DNA of 64,000 nucleotides from Planctomycetota bacterium (GTDB lineage: Bacteria > Planctomycetota > Planctomycetia > Pirellulales > Pirellulaceae). Where the stretch lies: contig JAJRVM010000178.1 in assembly GCA_024277285.1 (NCBI GenBank), forward strand, positions 12,107-76,106. Direction: 5' to 3'. Positions 18,546 through 28,389 of the stretch are shown here, in pieces (the stretch's first letter is position 1; the number at the start of each line of letters is the position of its first letter). The notes below the pieces were generated by a model. The model had not been told where the DNA came from, searched no databases, and saw nothing but the letters and a program-made list of their open reading frames with translations. Position numbers and translations under genes: made by a program.

Positions 18546-19889
18546 TCAAATACCCACATCGTCACGATGGTCATCATCGCCGCGGCGGTGCAAGTACAGC
18601 TTGATCGGGATTTCGCCGAACGGGAGATAATCGCGCAGTGTATTGAGCAAGTAGCGCCGGTAGTCGCGTGTAAACGCTTGCGGCATATTGCACATCAGGA
18701 TGATCGTGGGGGGCTGCGTACCGACCTGCGTGGCATAGTAGATTTTTGGACGACGGTGCTTGTGCAGCGGCGGCGGATGATGATCCAGCGCGCGTCGCAC
18801 GAGCCGGTTCAGCTCCCCCGTACCAACGCGCTGCCGTGCTTGTTTGAACAGCATCTGCGCGTGATTAAGCAGTGTTTTCATATTCTTGCCCGTCTGCCCA
18901 GTAATGAACGCAATCGGGGCAAACTGCATCGTGCCGAAGTTATCACGCAAGTAATCCACCCACCGCTCGGTAGGCATGTGTTCGACCATCAAGTCCCATT
19001 TATTGACGACGAAGACACAGGGCTTGTACTGCTCCGCAATATACTGGCACAGCTGTTTATCGACTTTGCTGATCCGCTGCGATGCGTCAAAGAGCAACAG
19101 CACGACGTCCGCACGACGCACGCTGCGTTGGGCTCGTTGCATTCCGTAGAAGTCGACATCGGTACGAATACTCTTCGTCTTCCGCAAACCGGGTGTATCG
19201 ATGGCCAGGAACGATTTGCCATCCATCTCGAAACGCACATCGACACTGTCGCGTGTCGTACCCGGCACCTCACTGACAATCATCCGCTCCGCTTGAATCA
19301 ACGAATTGATAAACGTGCTCTTGCCAACGTTGCGTCGACCGACCAGAGTGACTTTCATTTCCGTTTCGACCGACTCGTCCTCGTCCGTCGCCGCGGGCAG
19401 ACGTTCCTGAATTAGACGCAGCAAAACGTCCTTGTTCCGGCCCTGGTGCACACTGACCTTAAGCAGCTTGCCGCGTCCCAAACGGTAGAATTCATCCGCC
19501 TCTGAATCCAACTTGATATCGTCCGTCTTGTTTGCCAGGCAGAGGATTGGTTTATCGACGGCGCGCAACCGCTCGTTTACCAACTCGTCAAGCGGAGTGA
19601 TCCCGCTGCGCGTATCGACAACGAACAGGATGACATCGGCCGAATCGATCGCCACGCTGATCTGACCTTCCACTTCTTCCGTCAGATTATCCACGTCCTT
19701 GATGCCGATCCCCCCCGTGTCGACCAGCTCGAAATACCGATCTTCCAGCTCGATCAACTGGGTAAGGCGATCGCGCGTGACACCCGCAACGTCGTCAACA
19801 ATAGCGATGCGCCGACCTGCAAGCCAGTTGAAAACACTGGACTTGCCGACGTTGGGACGACCGACGATAGCAACTTGGGGAACAGCCAT
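18546..19889 (-). CDS. der: Ribosome-biogenesis GTPase Der (EngA)
   Basis: A 447-residue tandem GTPase needed for 50S subunit maturation. First G domain: GRPNVGKS (residues 10-17), switch GVTRD, DTGG, NKTD. Second G domain: GRRNVGKS, PGTTRD, DTPG, NKWD. The C-terminal KH-like domain includes YYATQVGTQPPTIILMCNMP, the usual Der signature. Start ATG at 19887-19889 lies behind AGGGA; an in-frame ATG eleven codons upstream is less likely. The C-terminal tail (RRGDDDHRDDVGI) is a little shorter than in E. coli. Monocistronic here. Confidence 0.97.
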   Translation of the reverse strand: MAVPQVAIVGRPNVGKSSVFNWLAGRRIAIVDDVAGVTRDRLTQLIELEDRYFELVDTGGIGIKDVDNLTEEVEGQISVAIDSADVILFVVDTRSGITPLDELVNERLRAVDKPILCLANKTDDIKLDSEADEFYRLGRGKLLKVSVHQGRNKDVLLRLIQERLPAATDEDESVETEMKVTLVGRRNVGKSTFINSLIQAERMIVSEVPGTTRDSVDVRFEMDGKSFLAIDTPGLRKTKSIRTDVDFYGMQRAQRSVRRADVVLLLFDASQRISKVDKQLCQYIAEQYKPCVFVVNKWDLMVEHMPTERWVDYLRDNFGTMQFAPIAFITGQTGKNMKTLLNHAQMLFKQARQRVGTGELNRLVRRALDHHPPPLHKHRRPKIYYATQVGTQPPTIILMCNMPQAFTRDYRRYLLNTLRDYLPFGEIPIKLYLHRRGDDDHRDDVGI

Positions 19890-20303
19890 AGTGTCCCTAT
19901 GATAGTCGACCGGCCTGGGCAACGACAGATCAGGTCGTCAGGAACGTTGCCAGCGTCTATACTTGCGGTGCGGTGCTCGGCAAAATGGCCCGCTGCGCGA
20001 ATCCGGGCTGCGCGGCTGCTGGACACCGCCACAGTGCCGTGTGACTGGCGAGCCCCACCCCACGCACGCCTGCAAACACGGGGCGATCGTTGCGAAAACT
20101 CGCGAGATACGCTGCCTGCATGCACGAGCACGCATGGAATGCCCAATCTACGGAGAACCTATTTGGGAATTCGCTGAACGACTGCTCGGAGCCGAAAATC
20201 GCTTGATTCTGCTCCACAATGGAGGTTGAAATCGAACCGATCGTGCGTTGGGGACTATTTTCAAAACACGTTCTAAAAAGTGCGTGACCGGAGGCCAAGG
20301 GTC
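19890..20303. other. Divergent intergenic region between der and the uracil-DNA glycosylase gene
   Basis: About 410 bases that should hold both promoters. No gene is supported. The GGAGG at 20290-20294 belongs to the downstream gene. Confidence 0.5.
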
Positions 20304-21194
20304 GTGGAATCGTCAGACCAACAACAACTTCGCCGACTCGTCTTGCAGCGTCTGCATAGTCTGCAGAATGCAGGCGTGCTCGATCTGCCGCGTCCCCAAC
20401 CGGGCCCTTCACAAGGCGCAAGCAACGCGGCAAGGCTCGACAATCCGACCCAGCCCAAGCCGACCGTGCCCCCTATCGGCTCACCATTGCCTCAGGAGGA
20501 ACCTGTGCCTCAACGTCGTTCAACTCGGCCCACTCGCCCGGAAACCGCGCCGCAAGGCACCAAACCGGACGCTACCTCGACCTCTGCGGCGGACGATTCG
20601 GCGCCACCGATGGACCGTGCTCAACGCGTCGCTGCATTGACGGCGCTCAGCGCTGAGGTCGCCGCGTGTTCGCGATGCAGGGAACTGGCCAGCACGCGCG
20701 CCAATACGGTTTTCGGCGTCGGCGATCCCATGGCTCGGCTCGTGTTCCTGGGCGAAGCACCCGGAGCGGACGAGGATCGGCAGGGCGAGCCATTCGTCGG
20801 CCGCGCCGGCCAGTTGCTGACCAAAATCATCGAGGCATGTACGTTACGCCGCGAGGATGTCTATATTCTGAATATTCTCAAGTGTCGCCCACCGGGCAAC
20901 CGCAACCCACTGCCCGACGAAGTCACTCATTGCACCGGCTATCTGCAGCGTCAATTGAGTATCATTCGCCCTGAGTTCATTTGTTGCTTGGGAGCAGTCG
21001 CGGCACAAAACCTGCTTAAGACGACGACTCCGATTGGAAAACTGCGCGGCAAGTTCCACCAGTTTGGAGAAATCAAGGTCGTGGCGACGTACCACCCCGC
21101 CTATCTGCTCAGAAACCCGAACGCCAAACGCGCCACGTGGGACGACATGAAAATGCTCATGCGCGAGCTGGGGATTCAAATCCCAGATCGCTGA
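20304..21194 (+). CDS. Type-4 (thermostable-like) uracil-DNA glycosylase with N-terminal extension
   Basis: A 296-residue family-4 UDG, which removes uracil from DNA at the start of base-excision repair. The catalytic domain occupies about residues 105-296: GEAPGADED (motif A), [23 protein letters not shown] and [12 protein letters not shown] (motif B). Four cysteines for the 4Fe-4S cluster are present: CSRC, the KC before RPPG and the CCLG pair region. The first about 100 residues are Gln/Pro/Thr-rich and probably disordered, beyond the usual family length of 180-220. GTG at 20304 is preferred because GGAGG lies nine bases upstream. Confidence 0.92.
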   Translation: MESSDQQQLRRLVLQRLHSLQNAGVLDLPRPQPGPSQGASNAARLDNPTQPKPTVPPIGSPLPQEEPVPQRRSTRPTRPETAPQGTKPDATSTSAADDSAPPMDRAQRVAALTALSAEVAACSRCRELASTRANTVFGVGDPMARLVFLGEAPGADEDRQGEPFVGRAGQLLTKIIEACTLRREDVYILNILKCRPPGNRNPLPDEVTHCTGYLQRQLSIIRPEFICCLGAVAAQNLLKTTTPIGKLRGKFHQFGEIKVVATYHPAYLLRNPNAKRATWDDMKMLMRELGIQIPDR

Positions 21195-21332
21195 TATCCC
21201 CGTTTCTGACAAAGTGTGTGGTAGAGTTGTTGGCACGGGGCGCGCGGTCGGCAAGAAGCGGTCCGCCGGGTTGCCGAACTCGTCATTTGACCCGAGCTTT
21301 CTCTAACGACCACTCGACTGACACCACTCACG

Positions 21333-22655
21333 ATGTCTCAGCGTCTTTCATCCAACGCGCCCCACACAACCTTGGGCTGGTCCTTTGTCGCCACGTTACT
21401 TGTGCTGTTGCATTTGCTTACTGGCTGCCGCGCGGAACCGCCCACACTCCCAGCGTCTGCAGATCCTACCATCGCGGCGACGGACGCCGCACTGCCCAAC
21501 ACCGAATTGCAATCGGCCATCCAGCGCTCGGCTCGGTATCTGGCCGATGCATGCGCTGCCGACGGCCGGTTCGTTTACCGAATTAATCTCGACCCCACGG
21601 TGAAAGTAGCGGCCCGCTACAACGTGTTGCGACATGCCGGAGCGGTCTATGCACTAGCACAATATTGCCAGGACGATTGCCAGCAATCGCCCGACGCGCG
21701 GGTGAAAACGGCGTTGCTTCGCGCGGCAAAATTCTTGCGCCGCGAGTGTATAGCACCCGCCGCGAACAACCCGAACTTGCTGGCCGTCTGGTCCGATCCC
21801 AAACTGGTCGGAGGCACGCAACCACGGCAGGCAAAACTGGGCGGCACCGGCTTAGGGCTTGTAGCTCTGTTGGAGGTCGAAAAAATTGAACCTGGGTTCA
21901 CTCCCGTCGATGAGTTGCGCAAGCTTGGCCGCTTCTTGGTCTACATGCAAAAGAGTGATGGTAGTTTCTACTCGAAGTACTTTCCGAGTTCCGGGCGCAA
22001 CGACACTTGGCACTCCGTCTATTATCCGGGCGAGGCGTCCCTTGGCCTGCTCATGCTGTACGAACACGATCGAGCAACGCAATGGCTGCACACCGCGACC
22101 AAGGCGTTGACCAACCTGGCTCATCGTGCCAAGCGGCAGCCCGACACTTTTCCTGACCAATGGTACTTACTGGCACTCGGCCACTGGCTGACCAACGCGA
22201 CCGATCCGTCGACGAGCGCCGAGCATGACACGTTGTTGGACCACGCGCGACGCCTGTGCCGAGACATGGTCCGTGAACAGCAAGAACAACTCGAGCAACC
22301 ACGCATTGCAGGTTGCTTTACCCCAGAAGGACGCACCTGCCCCTCCGCGACGCGGCTCGAAGGGCTTATCGCTGCACTGCAATACCTCCCCGACGAGGAC
22401 ACTCAACTGCGTCGCGACGTTCGCACCGCAGTGCAATTGGGTGTGCCGTTCCTACTGTCCAGCCAGGTCCATGAAGGGCCGTATGCCGGCGCACTGCCCC
22501 GTTTCAAACCAGGCTTCGAGCCCAACGACATCAAGGACGCCGAGAAACCTCGCCTGCAAGAAGTTCGCATCGACTATGTCCAGCATGCGCTCTCCGCGTT
22601 GCTCGCGTACCGGCGTCTTGGTCTTGCGCAGCCAACGGCATCAGAGAGGGAGTAG
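21333..22655 (+). CDS. Lipoprotein with alpha/alpha-toroid (terpenoid cyclase-like) fold
   Basis: A 440-residue protein with a lipoprotein signal (LHLLTGC, lipidated Cys32). The body has repeated helical pairs with Gly-Ala-rich turns: RHAGAVYALAQYCQD, LGGTGLGLVALLEVEK, LGRFLVYMQKSDGSFYSKYF, YPGEASLGLLMLYE and YVQHALSALLAYRRLG. These resemble the six-helix-pair toroid of prenyltransferases, lanthionine cyclases and glycoside-hydrolase-like proteins. No DxDD or other catalytic signature is obvious. It follows the UDG gene by 138 bases on the same strand. Likely an extracytoplasmic enzyme or binding protein; substrate unknown. Confidence 0.7.
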   Translation: MSQRLSSNAPHTTLGWSFVATLLVLLHLLTGCRAEPPTLPASADPTIAATDAALPNTELQSAIQRSARYLADACAADGRFVYRINLDPTVKVAARYNVLRHAGAVYALAQYCQDDCQQSPDARVKTALLRAAKFLRRECIAPAANNPNLLAVWSDPKLVGGTQPRQAKLGGTGLGLVALLEVEKIEPGFTPVDELRKLGRFLVYMQKSDGSFYSKYFPSSGRNDTWHSVYYPGEASLGLLMLYEHDRATQWLHTATKALTNLAHRAKRQPDTFPDQWYLLALGHWLTNATDPSTSAEHDTLLDHARRLCRDMVREQQEQLEQPRIAGCFTPEGRTCPSATRLEGLIAALQYLPDEDTQLRRDVRTAVQLGVPFLLSSQVHEGPYAGALPRFKPGFEPNDIKDAEKPRLQEVRIDYVQHALSALLAYRRLGLAQPTASERE

Positions 22656-22745
22656 AGCGGCCTTCGTTGCAAGAGTAAGGAACCGCTTACGACCGCAGGC
22701 CTTTCGGTCGTCGAGCAAACCATCGCCTGAGCGGGCGGCGCGCCA

Positions 22746-23678
22746 TCAGCCGCCCAAACGCTCAATTTCGTATGCCGTGTGTTTTCGCCTCGACTTGTTG
22801 ACCCGCATCGCCCCCAAGCTTGCGAATTGCGCGGCAATCTCTTTCGCCCGTTGCGGCGCCACCGAGCCACGATGAGCGTACAACAAGTAACGCAGTACCA
22901 GCGGTGACTTCTGGGAGGTCGTTAATGGGTCTTGCATGCAGGCCGAGGCGATCATCCATCCGTCTTCGCGCACGTGCCAATACGATGGATATCGTGGATT
23001 GCTGGGGTGATCGAAGTAGGTAATCCCCTCCGCTACCGGTTCCCTGGCAAGCCCAACCAGTCCGCTGTAATCGACCCAGTTGGCACGCTTGCCAAAGATG
23101 CCGGGTTCGCCCTGGCGTCCCTCACTATCCGTGATCGTGCCGCCGCCAAAACTGGCCGAGATCCCCTTGGCGACACGCACCCCGAGAAAACCGAAATTGC
23201 TCTTGCGAAACTCCAATGTCTGCGAGACGGGAACGAACGTCGATTGAATCTCAACCAGCGTCTCACCCGCATCCGCGGGCCGGATCGCCACAATCACTTG
23301 CTGTTCGACCAACGCGCGTGGATCATGGCCGTCGAACCAACCCAATTTTACTGCCATCCGCGCCTCATCATCGCCGTCTTCATAGCAAAGCCACTGCAAT
23401 TGCCGAATCCGCGCCGGCGTCTGCTCGGTCCAAAAGTCGTTGCTAACGACATCGTGATGGGCAAACCAAATGCCCCGATGATGGTCGTGGTTGGGCGCGC
23501 CGGGATGCCCCATGCGAATCAACGAAGCTCCGGAAGGACCAACCAACGGATAGAAAAACGGCCGCGGATATGCGTTGCCAAAGTGCCAACGCAACCGCTC
23601 GACACCTTCGATCTGCAACGAAACCTGTTGGTCAGGAAGTGGCACCATTCGGCATCGACTCAACGAAAACTTGGACAT
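22746..23678 (-). CDS. DUF6807 (PmoA-like) family protein
   Basis: A 310-residue soluble protein of the DUF6807/PmoA family (PF14100), common in planctomycetes. Diagnostic segments are YPRPFFYPLVGPSG, a His-rich GHPGAPNHDHHRGIWFAHHDV, and GITYFDHPSNPRYPSYWHVR near the C-terminus. The His cluster suggests metal or carbohydrate handling, but no reaction is established; the family often accompanies sugar dehydrogenases. Start ATG at 23676-23678 sits behind AAAGGAG, a strong ribosome site. It converges with the toroid lipoprotein gene and lies upstream of the ThuA gene on the same strand but 650 bases apart. Confidence 0.9.
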   Translation of the reverse strand: MSKFSLSRCRMVPLPDQQVSLQIEGVERLRWHFGNAYPRPFFYPLVGPSGASLIRMGHPGAPNHDHHRGIWFAHHDVVSNDFWTEQTPARIRQLQWLCYEDGDDEARMAVKLGWFDGHDPRALVEQQVIVAIRPADAGETLVEIQSTFVPVSQTLEFRKSNFGFLGVRVAKGISASFGGGTITDSEGRQGEPGIFGKRANWVDYSGLVGLAREPVAEGITYFDHPSNPRYPSYWHVREDGWMIASACMQDPLTTSQKSPLVLRYLLYAHRGSVAPQRAKEIAAQFASLGAMRVNKSRRKHTAYEIERLGG

Positions 23679-24329
23679 GGTGTTCTCCTTTGTTACCGCA
23701 CGCCTGCGCCACGCTGAAAGCGAATCGACGTAGTGCATCACATCCTGTATAAGTTCGTCACAACCCGTCGCAGCAGTCCATACCCGGACTAGCTGGGCAG
23801 CGTCATTTTGCGGCGCAACTTTTCGCAAGTAACGAATTGCGAATTACGTAACAGTTTACCCAAATGAACCGGCACTATTTGGCCATTGGGCATTTCGCAA
23901 CTGTTTAGCCATCTGAAGTGGGACGTGCACTCGAGTTCATTTCCCATCGGTCACCCCCCACCGCCTTGTGCGGTGGGTGAAGAGGATTGGTAGGCTACCC
24001 GTGGCGTCCCATCCCCCTCACATACACGGCCCCACTTCCCTCCCCGCCGCCTTCGGCGGCGGGGAGGGAAGCGGGGGGGGGGGTAGCTGGCATCGCGGGT
24101 AGCTCACCAGTCGTTTTCACCCACGGGACAAGCCCGTGGGAGTCTCTTGAAAGCGACATTACTTCATTCGGAATGCAACCGTTCACGAGCTCCGAAGTAG
24201 TTAACGGATCGCTGATTAGCGGTTCTTCTTCCGAGACTTGACGAGATTCGGCCATGGGCCATGAACGGTTATTTCGGTATTAGCCAGCATCCGATAGGGT
24301 GGCTAAGTGACGCTGTACAAATGAGCGTG
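23679..24329. other. Intergenic region rich in hairpins
   Basis: About 650 bases. Next to the DUF6807 start two related segments, AACAGTTTACCC (23848-23859) and AACTGTTTAGCC (23900-23911), might be operator-like repeats. From 23953 to 24075 lies composite hairpin repeat copy 2, and CCCACGGGACAAGCCCGTGGG (24120-24140) is a further perfect stem-loop. No gene. Confidence 0.6.
23953..24075 (-). repeat. Composite hairpin repeat, copy 2 (opposite orientation to 18312-18414)
   Basis: CCCCACCGCCTTGTGCGGTG (from about 23957) with GGTGAAG is the reverse complement of the right half of copy 1. It is followed by CTCCCCGCCGCCTTCGGCGG, a long perfect hairpin, and a run of about nine G, matching the C-run and left half of copy 1 in reverse. 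Confidence 0.65.
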
Positions 24330-25157
24330 CTATTTTTGAGGTGGGTCGGACAACGTAATCGGGGCGCGCTCGGGCGCGGCAAGATCGGCTGCCCAATAGA
24401 TGCCATTGCGTAACAACCGAACAAACTCGGCGACCTTGAAATCTTGAGGATGTCCCAAGGATGTGAAGAATACGCGGTTACCCGTCTTCGGCGTGTTTGT
24501 CCAAGCCACCGGTTCGGGCGATGCAATCCCCTCGGCACGCCCCGTCATCAACAAGGTAGTGGAATCAGCCAACGGTTGGCAGCGATAAAGCGAACCAAAC
24601 ACGCGAAACTCACGCATGTTCACGCCCTGCAGAACGGGATGGTTCGCCTGCTTCTTGTTCGCGAGTGCGTACGACCGCAACTTGTTGCCGTAGTGATCAT
24701 GATAGTTTCCACCAATTACCTGCGCGTCGAATTCGGGCCAATCAGCCAAACCCTCGGGGGGGCCTTCCTCGCGCAAACAAAACGCGTGGCACGACGTGCG
24801 GATCCCGACAACCGGCCTTCCCTGGCGGATGTAATCGCGGATCACTGCAAGCTGCTTCGGGGGCAACGTACGCCGCCGGATAGAAAGGAGCACAACATCT
24901 GCGTCCTTGACCGCGACGATGTTCGGGATATCGTTGCGATCTTTTGCGCTCGCCTTGACGATAGTAACACGAAAGTCCTTTGCCAGATTTGCCTTGGCGA
25001 ATGGTGGCAGAGTCTGATCCGTCTTGTACTCGCCCTCTGCGATCACGATCACTAAGTGCGGTTTTTCCGACGCGCCGGCCCGCTCCAACTCGACAAGCGA
25101 AACGGCTGAGCAGAATGCGGCGGTCGTGAAGAACAACGCAAGAAGGGGGTGTTTCAC
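24330..25157 (-). CDS. Exported ThuA-like domain protein
   Basis: A 275-residue ThuA-like (class-I glutamine amidotransferase-like fold) protein. GTG at 25155-25157 lies behind GGAGAG and begins a signal peptide (residues 1-30, ALFFTTAAFCSAVSLVELE then RAGASEKPHL). The core HLVIVIAEGEYKTDQTLPPFA, VGIRTSCHAF, GGNYHDHYGN, and TNTPKTGNRVFFTSLGHPQDF matches planctomycete ThuA proteins. ThuA is implicated in trehalose/disaccharide use; the planctomycete paralogues are uncharacterised. The His-rich HDHYGN may bind metal. It belongs to the same catabolic neighbourhood as the DUF6807 gene. Confidence 0.88.
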   Translation of the reverse strand: MKHPLLALFFTTAAFCSAVSLVELERAGASEKPHLVIVIAEGEYKTDQTLPPFAKANLAKDFRVTIVKASAKDRNDIPNIVAVKDADVVLLSIRRRTLPPKQLAVIRDYIRQGRPVVGIRTSCHAFCLREEGPPEGLADWPEFDAQVIGGNYHDHYGNKLRSYALANKKQANHPVLQGVNMREFRVFGSLYRCQPLADSTTLLMTGRAEGIASPEPVAWTNTPKTGNRVFFTSLGHPQDFKVAEFVRLLRNGIYWAADLAAPERAPITLSDPPQK

Positions 25158-25434
25158 GGTTCTCTCCAGGAAATCGACGGAGAACGCTGCCAGACACAGC
25201 CACAACCGGGCCGGGCGAGGCGGGCGGTACTGGATGATGCAAACGTGCACCAAGGGGCATTGTAACGCAGAGAACCGCCAAGCAGGAGCAGCCTGCCGTA
25301 CCGTCCGGTCTTTGTAGCGGTTCACGGCCCGTGGCGGTCAATTACTGCTCGTGCTCCCGAATAATGCAATTCGCATTTCTGGCAAACGGCAAGCCTACCG
25401 GAGAATCTTGCCCAAGTCATTTGCGTCCACCGGT

Positions 25435-26322
25435 TCAGCGTCCACCGGCCAAACTTGCTTGCTTGCCATATGAAGGCATCGACTCGGCCAGCTTCTTTGC
25501 CGCCGCCAACTCCATGAGCGTAACACGATGGGCACGGCTGTTCTGCGTGCGCGGGAACTTCACCTTGGATAAGACCTGCCACGATACCCCATTGGCAATG
25601 TGCCACGCCGCAAGCTGCGCCACATCCTGGTTGATCCCCTGCTTGACGAATCGCTCCAGCAACTCGGCCACCGCCGGTTTGTTGTTCAAGTCTTCCAGCC
25701 GACAGAGCACATACGGAATGCGTTTATTCGGATCAGGCTTGCCATACTCCAAACAGAAACAAGGGATCTGCGTTTGCGCGAACCGTCCCGGCGCCAACAG
25801 CAAATACTGAGCGTCGTCATGTTGCTGTTCGCCGGCGTCATGTTTGTCACCGTCCTGCTTTTGATTACCTTGCTGAGCGCGGCCTTGGGCCAAAGAGCCG
25901 CCGCCCCACCAGGGCCCGCCAAGTGAACCGCCCAGCCCCTGCGAGTTGCCATAATTCTGCCCAAAATTGCTCCCCAAACTGGCTTGCACGCCACGCATTT
26001 GCAGCGTCTGCTTGGCCTGCACTCGCGCCACGGGGACCGCCGCAAAAACACTCGGCAACTCGATCTTCAAAGGCGTTCTGGTCATGTTGCGTACGCGCAT
26101 CGTGAGGCTCGAGTAGTTGCTTGGCACCACGCGAACGTCAAGCTTGCCTTGCTCAACGGCACTGTAGAAACCCACCACCTCCGGTTCGACTTGTTCCCGC
26201 TCAGCTTTCTTGGCCGACCGTTTCCTTTCTCCCGCAACGCCGGGCAAAGTCACCGCAACAATCAACCCAAGAGCCAAACTTGCAATCCACCAATTCGCGT
26301 TCGTCAATCTTCTCATCATCAT
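25435..26322 (-). CDS. Exported protein of unknown function with Gly/Gln-rich centre
   Basis: A 295-residue protein starting at the ATG run at about 26322 behind GGGGGACGAG. A signal peptide (NANWWIASLALGLIVAVTLPGVAGE) is followed by a Lys-rich stretch, a beta-rich region (KLDVRVVPSNYSSLTMRVRN), a Gly/Gln/Asn-rich linker with GGPWWGGGS, and a C-terminal helical domain (PAVAELLERFVKQGINQDVAQLAAWHIANGVSWQVL). The last region looks like a conserved small helical domain found in planctomycete secreted proteins. No enzyme motif. Upstream of the ThuA gene by 277 bases on the same strand. Confidence 0.7.
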   Translation of the reverse strand: MMMRRLTNANWWIASLALGLIVAVTLPGVAGERKRSAKKAEREQVEPEVVGFYSAVEQGKLDVRVVPSNYSSLTMRVRNMTRTPLKIELPSVFAAVPVARVQAKQTLQMRGVQASLGSNFGQNYGNSQGLGGSLGGPWWGGGSLAQGRAQQGNQKQDGDKHDAGEQQHDDAQYLLLAPGRFAQTQIPCFCLEYGKPDPNKRIPYVLCRLEDLNNKPAVAELLERFVKQGINQDVAQLAAWHIANGVSWQVLSKVKFPRTQNSRAHRVTLMELAAAKKLAESMPSYGKQASLAGGR

Positions 26323-27051
26323 CTCGTCCCCCATCGGCATCCACGCTGCTCACGTTCTATTCGCAAATCGGCCCGTTGCGACACGCTGCGTTCGTGCACC
26401 TCTGTATGTTTCATTAATTCGCGCATGGCCCTCACGGCCATTCGTCCAACGCGAGCTTCCCCGCTCTCCATTTCCCGACAACTCTCCGTCTGCTGACAAA
26501 CGGACCCTCGATGCCCCTGAGACGATGCCCCTGAGAATTGCCCCACACCTTCAGCCAAGCAATCACCCGTTCGCAAGAGAGCGATCATCCGCCCGCGGGA
26601 CAACTCGTCCCTTGCCAGTGGAGTCGCGTCGTGCGGGCGCACCGGTAACGCTAATTCTCAACCAATCTGACGTTTTTGAGAAGTGACTTTCTTGGGAATA
26701 CCGCGAGAAAACCATTCGAGGGGGGCTGCGAACGCGTCCGGCTAGTTCAATCGCAAACGAAAAAAACGTCGTCCCAGCCGGGACACTCTGGGCAGACTCA
26801 CTCGGGCCGGCGGCGCCGAATATCCCTACTTTGTAACTTGTACCACTTTCTCGGCGTTTGCGGTCCGTAGCGACCGAAGCACAATAGGTAGTTCGCCTGC
26901 CTGCCGATGTTCGATCTTCCTGTTGTGGTAAGGACCCCAGGACCGAAATCGTGGGGCGAGACCGCGAACGAGCATCAGCTTTGGCGAAGCAACCGAGTGA
27001 TGAAACGGTCCTGATGCCCATTTGAACGACACTGATTGCGAAAGTAGAATC
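26323..27051. other. Intergenic region without a recognisable gene
   Basis: About 730 bases between divergent genes. The short direct duplication GATGCCCCTGAGA (about 26511-26536) is the only repeat seen. Long antisense frames exist but have no start signal or protein-like composition. Confidence 0.5.
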
Positions 27052-27963
27052 ATGCACGGATGCCATTCGTTCAAGACGATCCTTTTCTTGTTGCTCACAT
27101 GTGCCGCAAGCACACCGGCCGCGTCGGCGCAGGATTTCCGCCCCGAGCGATCTCCTTCCGAGCCACGCATCAAGTTCCTCGATGACCTGTTCAACTGGGG
27201 AAAGGGCTCAACGCGGGACCCTTGGGAAGAGCGGATCGAAACCGAGCGACACGATTTCACGCAGTCAGCGACGACGGTCGGGCGTGGCGTATCGCAAGTC
27301 GAACTGGGGTATAGCTACTTCTACCGCGACGAAGACGAGGAGATAGAACAGTCCCACACCACTCCCGAAATGATGGTCCGTTTGGGACTGACCGATGACA
27401 TCGAGTTTCGCGTGCGTTGGACCTACGCGTGGGGGTTCGTCGACGAAGGAGACAACGTCGATTCGGCCGAAGATCTGCACTTGTCGTTCAAACTGGGCGT
27501 TACCGATCAGGACGGTTGGATCCCCGAGAGCGGTCTCGAATTACGTTTCACCGCACCCACCGGAGGAAGCGCCTTTTCGACCGAACATGTCGAGTGGGGC
27601 GTCGATTACATCTACGATTGGAAACTCTCGGAAGCCATTCGTTTCTACGGTTCGTCCGGGGTCATGGCCAATGGCCTGGGCGACTTCGGATTGGTTCCTG
27701 AAGAGTCCGCAGCGGAACGTTTTTACGTTTGGACACAGTCGTTCGCACTCGGGATCGAGCTGACCGAACGCACCGCCTTGTACAACGAAGTATTCGGCCT
27801 CTGGTCCTATCACCTGGAAGACAACTATTCCAATCTGTTCTACAACATCGGTGTCGACTATTACGTCACCAATGACTTCGTCATTGACTTTCGTGTCGGC
27901 AAGGGCTTGACGCCCGATTCGGACGATCTCTTCGCTGGATTTGGTGGCGGTTTCCGGTTCTAA
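27052..27963 (+). CDS. Outer-membrane transporter-like protein (PF13557, phenol MetA-pathway type)
   Basis: A 303-residue exported protein: signal peptide to about residue 27 (LLLTCAASTPAASA-QDF), a short acidic/basic linker, then a run of beta strands such as QVELGYSYFYRDED, MVRLGLTDDIEFRVRWTYAWG and GLELRFTAPTGG, ending in GFGGGFRF with a terminal Phe. This is the pattern of the PF13557 barrel family annotated from the phenol meta-cleavage pathway. The C-terminal aromatic residue supports BAM-dependent membrane insertion. ATG at 27052 is chosen because the signal peptide begins there; the frame extends ten codons to a TTG. Confidence 0.8.
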   Translation: MHGCHSFKTILFLLLTCAASTPAASAQDFRPERSPSEPRIKFLDDLFNWGKGSTRDPWEERIETERHDFTQSATTVGRGVSQVELGYSYFYRDEDEEIEQSHTTPEMMVRLGLTDDIEFRVRWTYAWGFVDEGDNVDSAEDLHLSFKLGVTDQDGWIPESGLELRFTAPTGGSAFSTEHVEWGVDYIYDWKLSEAIRFYGSSGVMANGLGDFGLVPEESAAERFYVWTQSFALGIELTERTALYNEVFGLWSYHLEDNYSNLFYNIGVDYYVTNDFVIDFRVGKGLTPDSDDLFAGFGGGFRF

Positions 27964-28389
27964 CGCTGTGGGCACCGCAAAAAACTGGTTCGGCGCTCGG
28001 CACCAACCAGAAATACCCATGGATGATACATGGTCTCGCCACGCAATCCGATCATGCCCCTCACTTCCCAAATTGCGCATCGCGAACGGTCGATCGAGCC
28101 CTCCAATACCACGGCACACACACGGCTACGCCAAACACGCGAACAACCGTGCCCATTCTGCCGCCCCTGTTGCCAGCGTCTCTTGCGGAAAATAGCCTAG
28201 TCAAGGCGGATTTCGCTCACACGTCGCGAGTTCAGAGTAGTAAACTGACACTTCTTGCTTGCCGACGATTGCGCAGCAAGAGTGATCGCGCAGCGCGCGC
28301 ATCCGCCACAGTAGGAATCTAAATGCAACGAGAGAAAACCGCATTGGACAGAATCTCTCCTTCGCCAACGTTCACACCGGGAATGAAGA
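27964..28389. other. Intergenic region without a recognisable gene
   Basis: About 425 bases upstream of the sulfatase gene; no gene, repeat or clear terminator found. GGGAATGAAGA just before 28390 may be the sulfatase ribosome site. Confidence 0.45.

Noticed and set aside
18567..19415. Long plus-strand frame (282 codons) opposite der
   Set aside because: It lies wholly inside the well-supported der gene on the other strand and mirrors GC-rich codon structure; no ribosome site or family resemblance.
22932..23717. 261-codon plus-strand frame opposite the DUF6807 gene
   Set aside because: Shadow frame; the minus-strand gene has AAAGGAG and family motifs.
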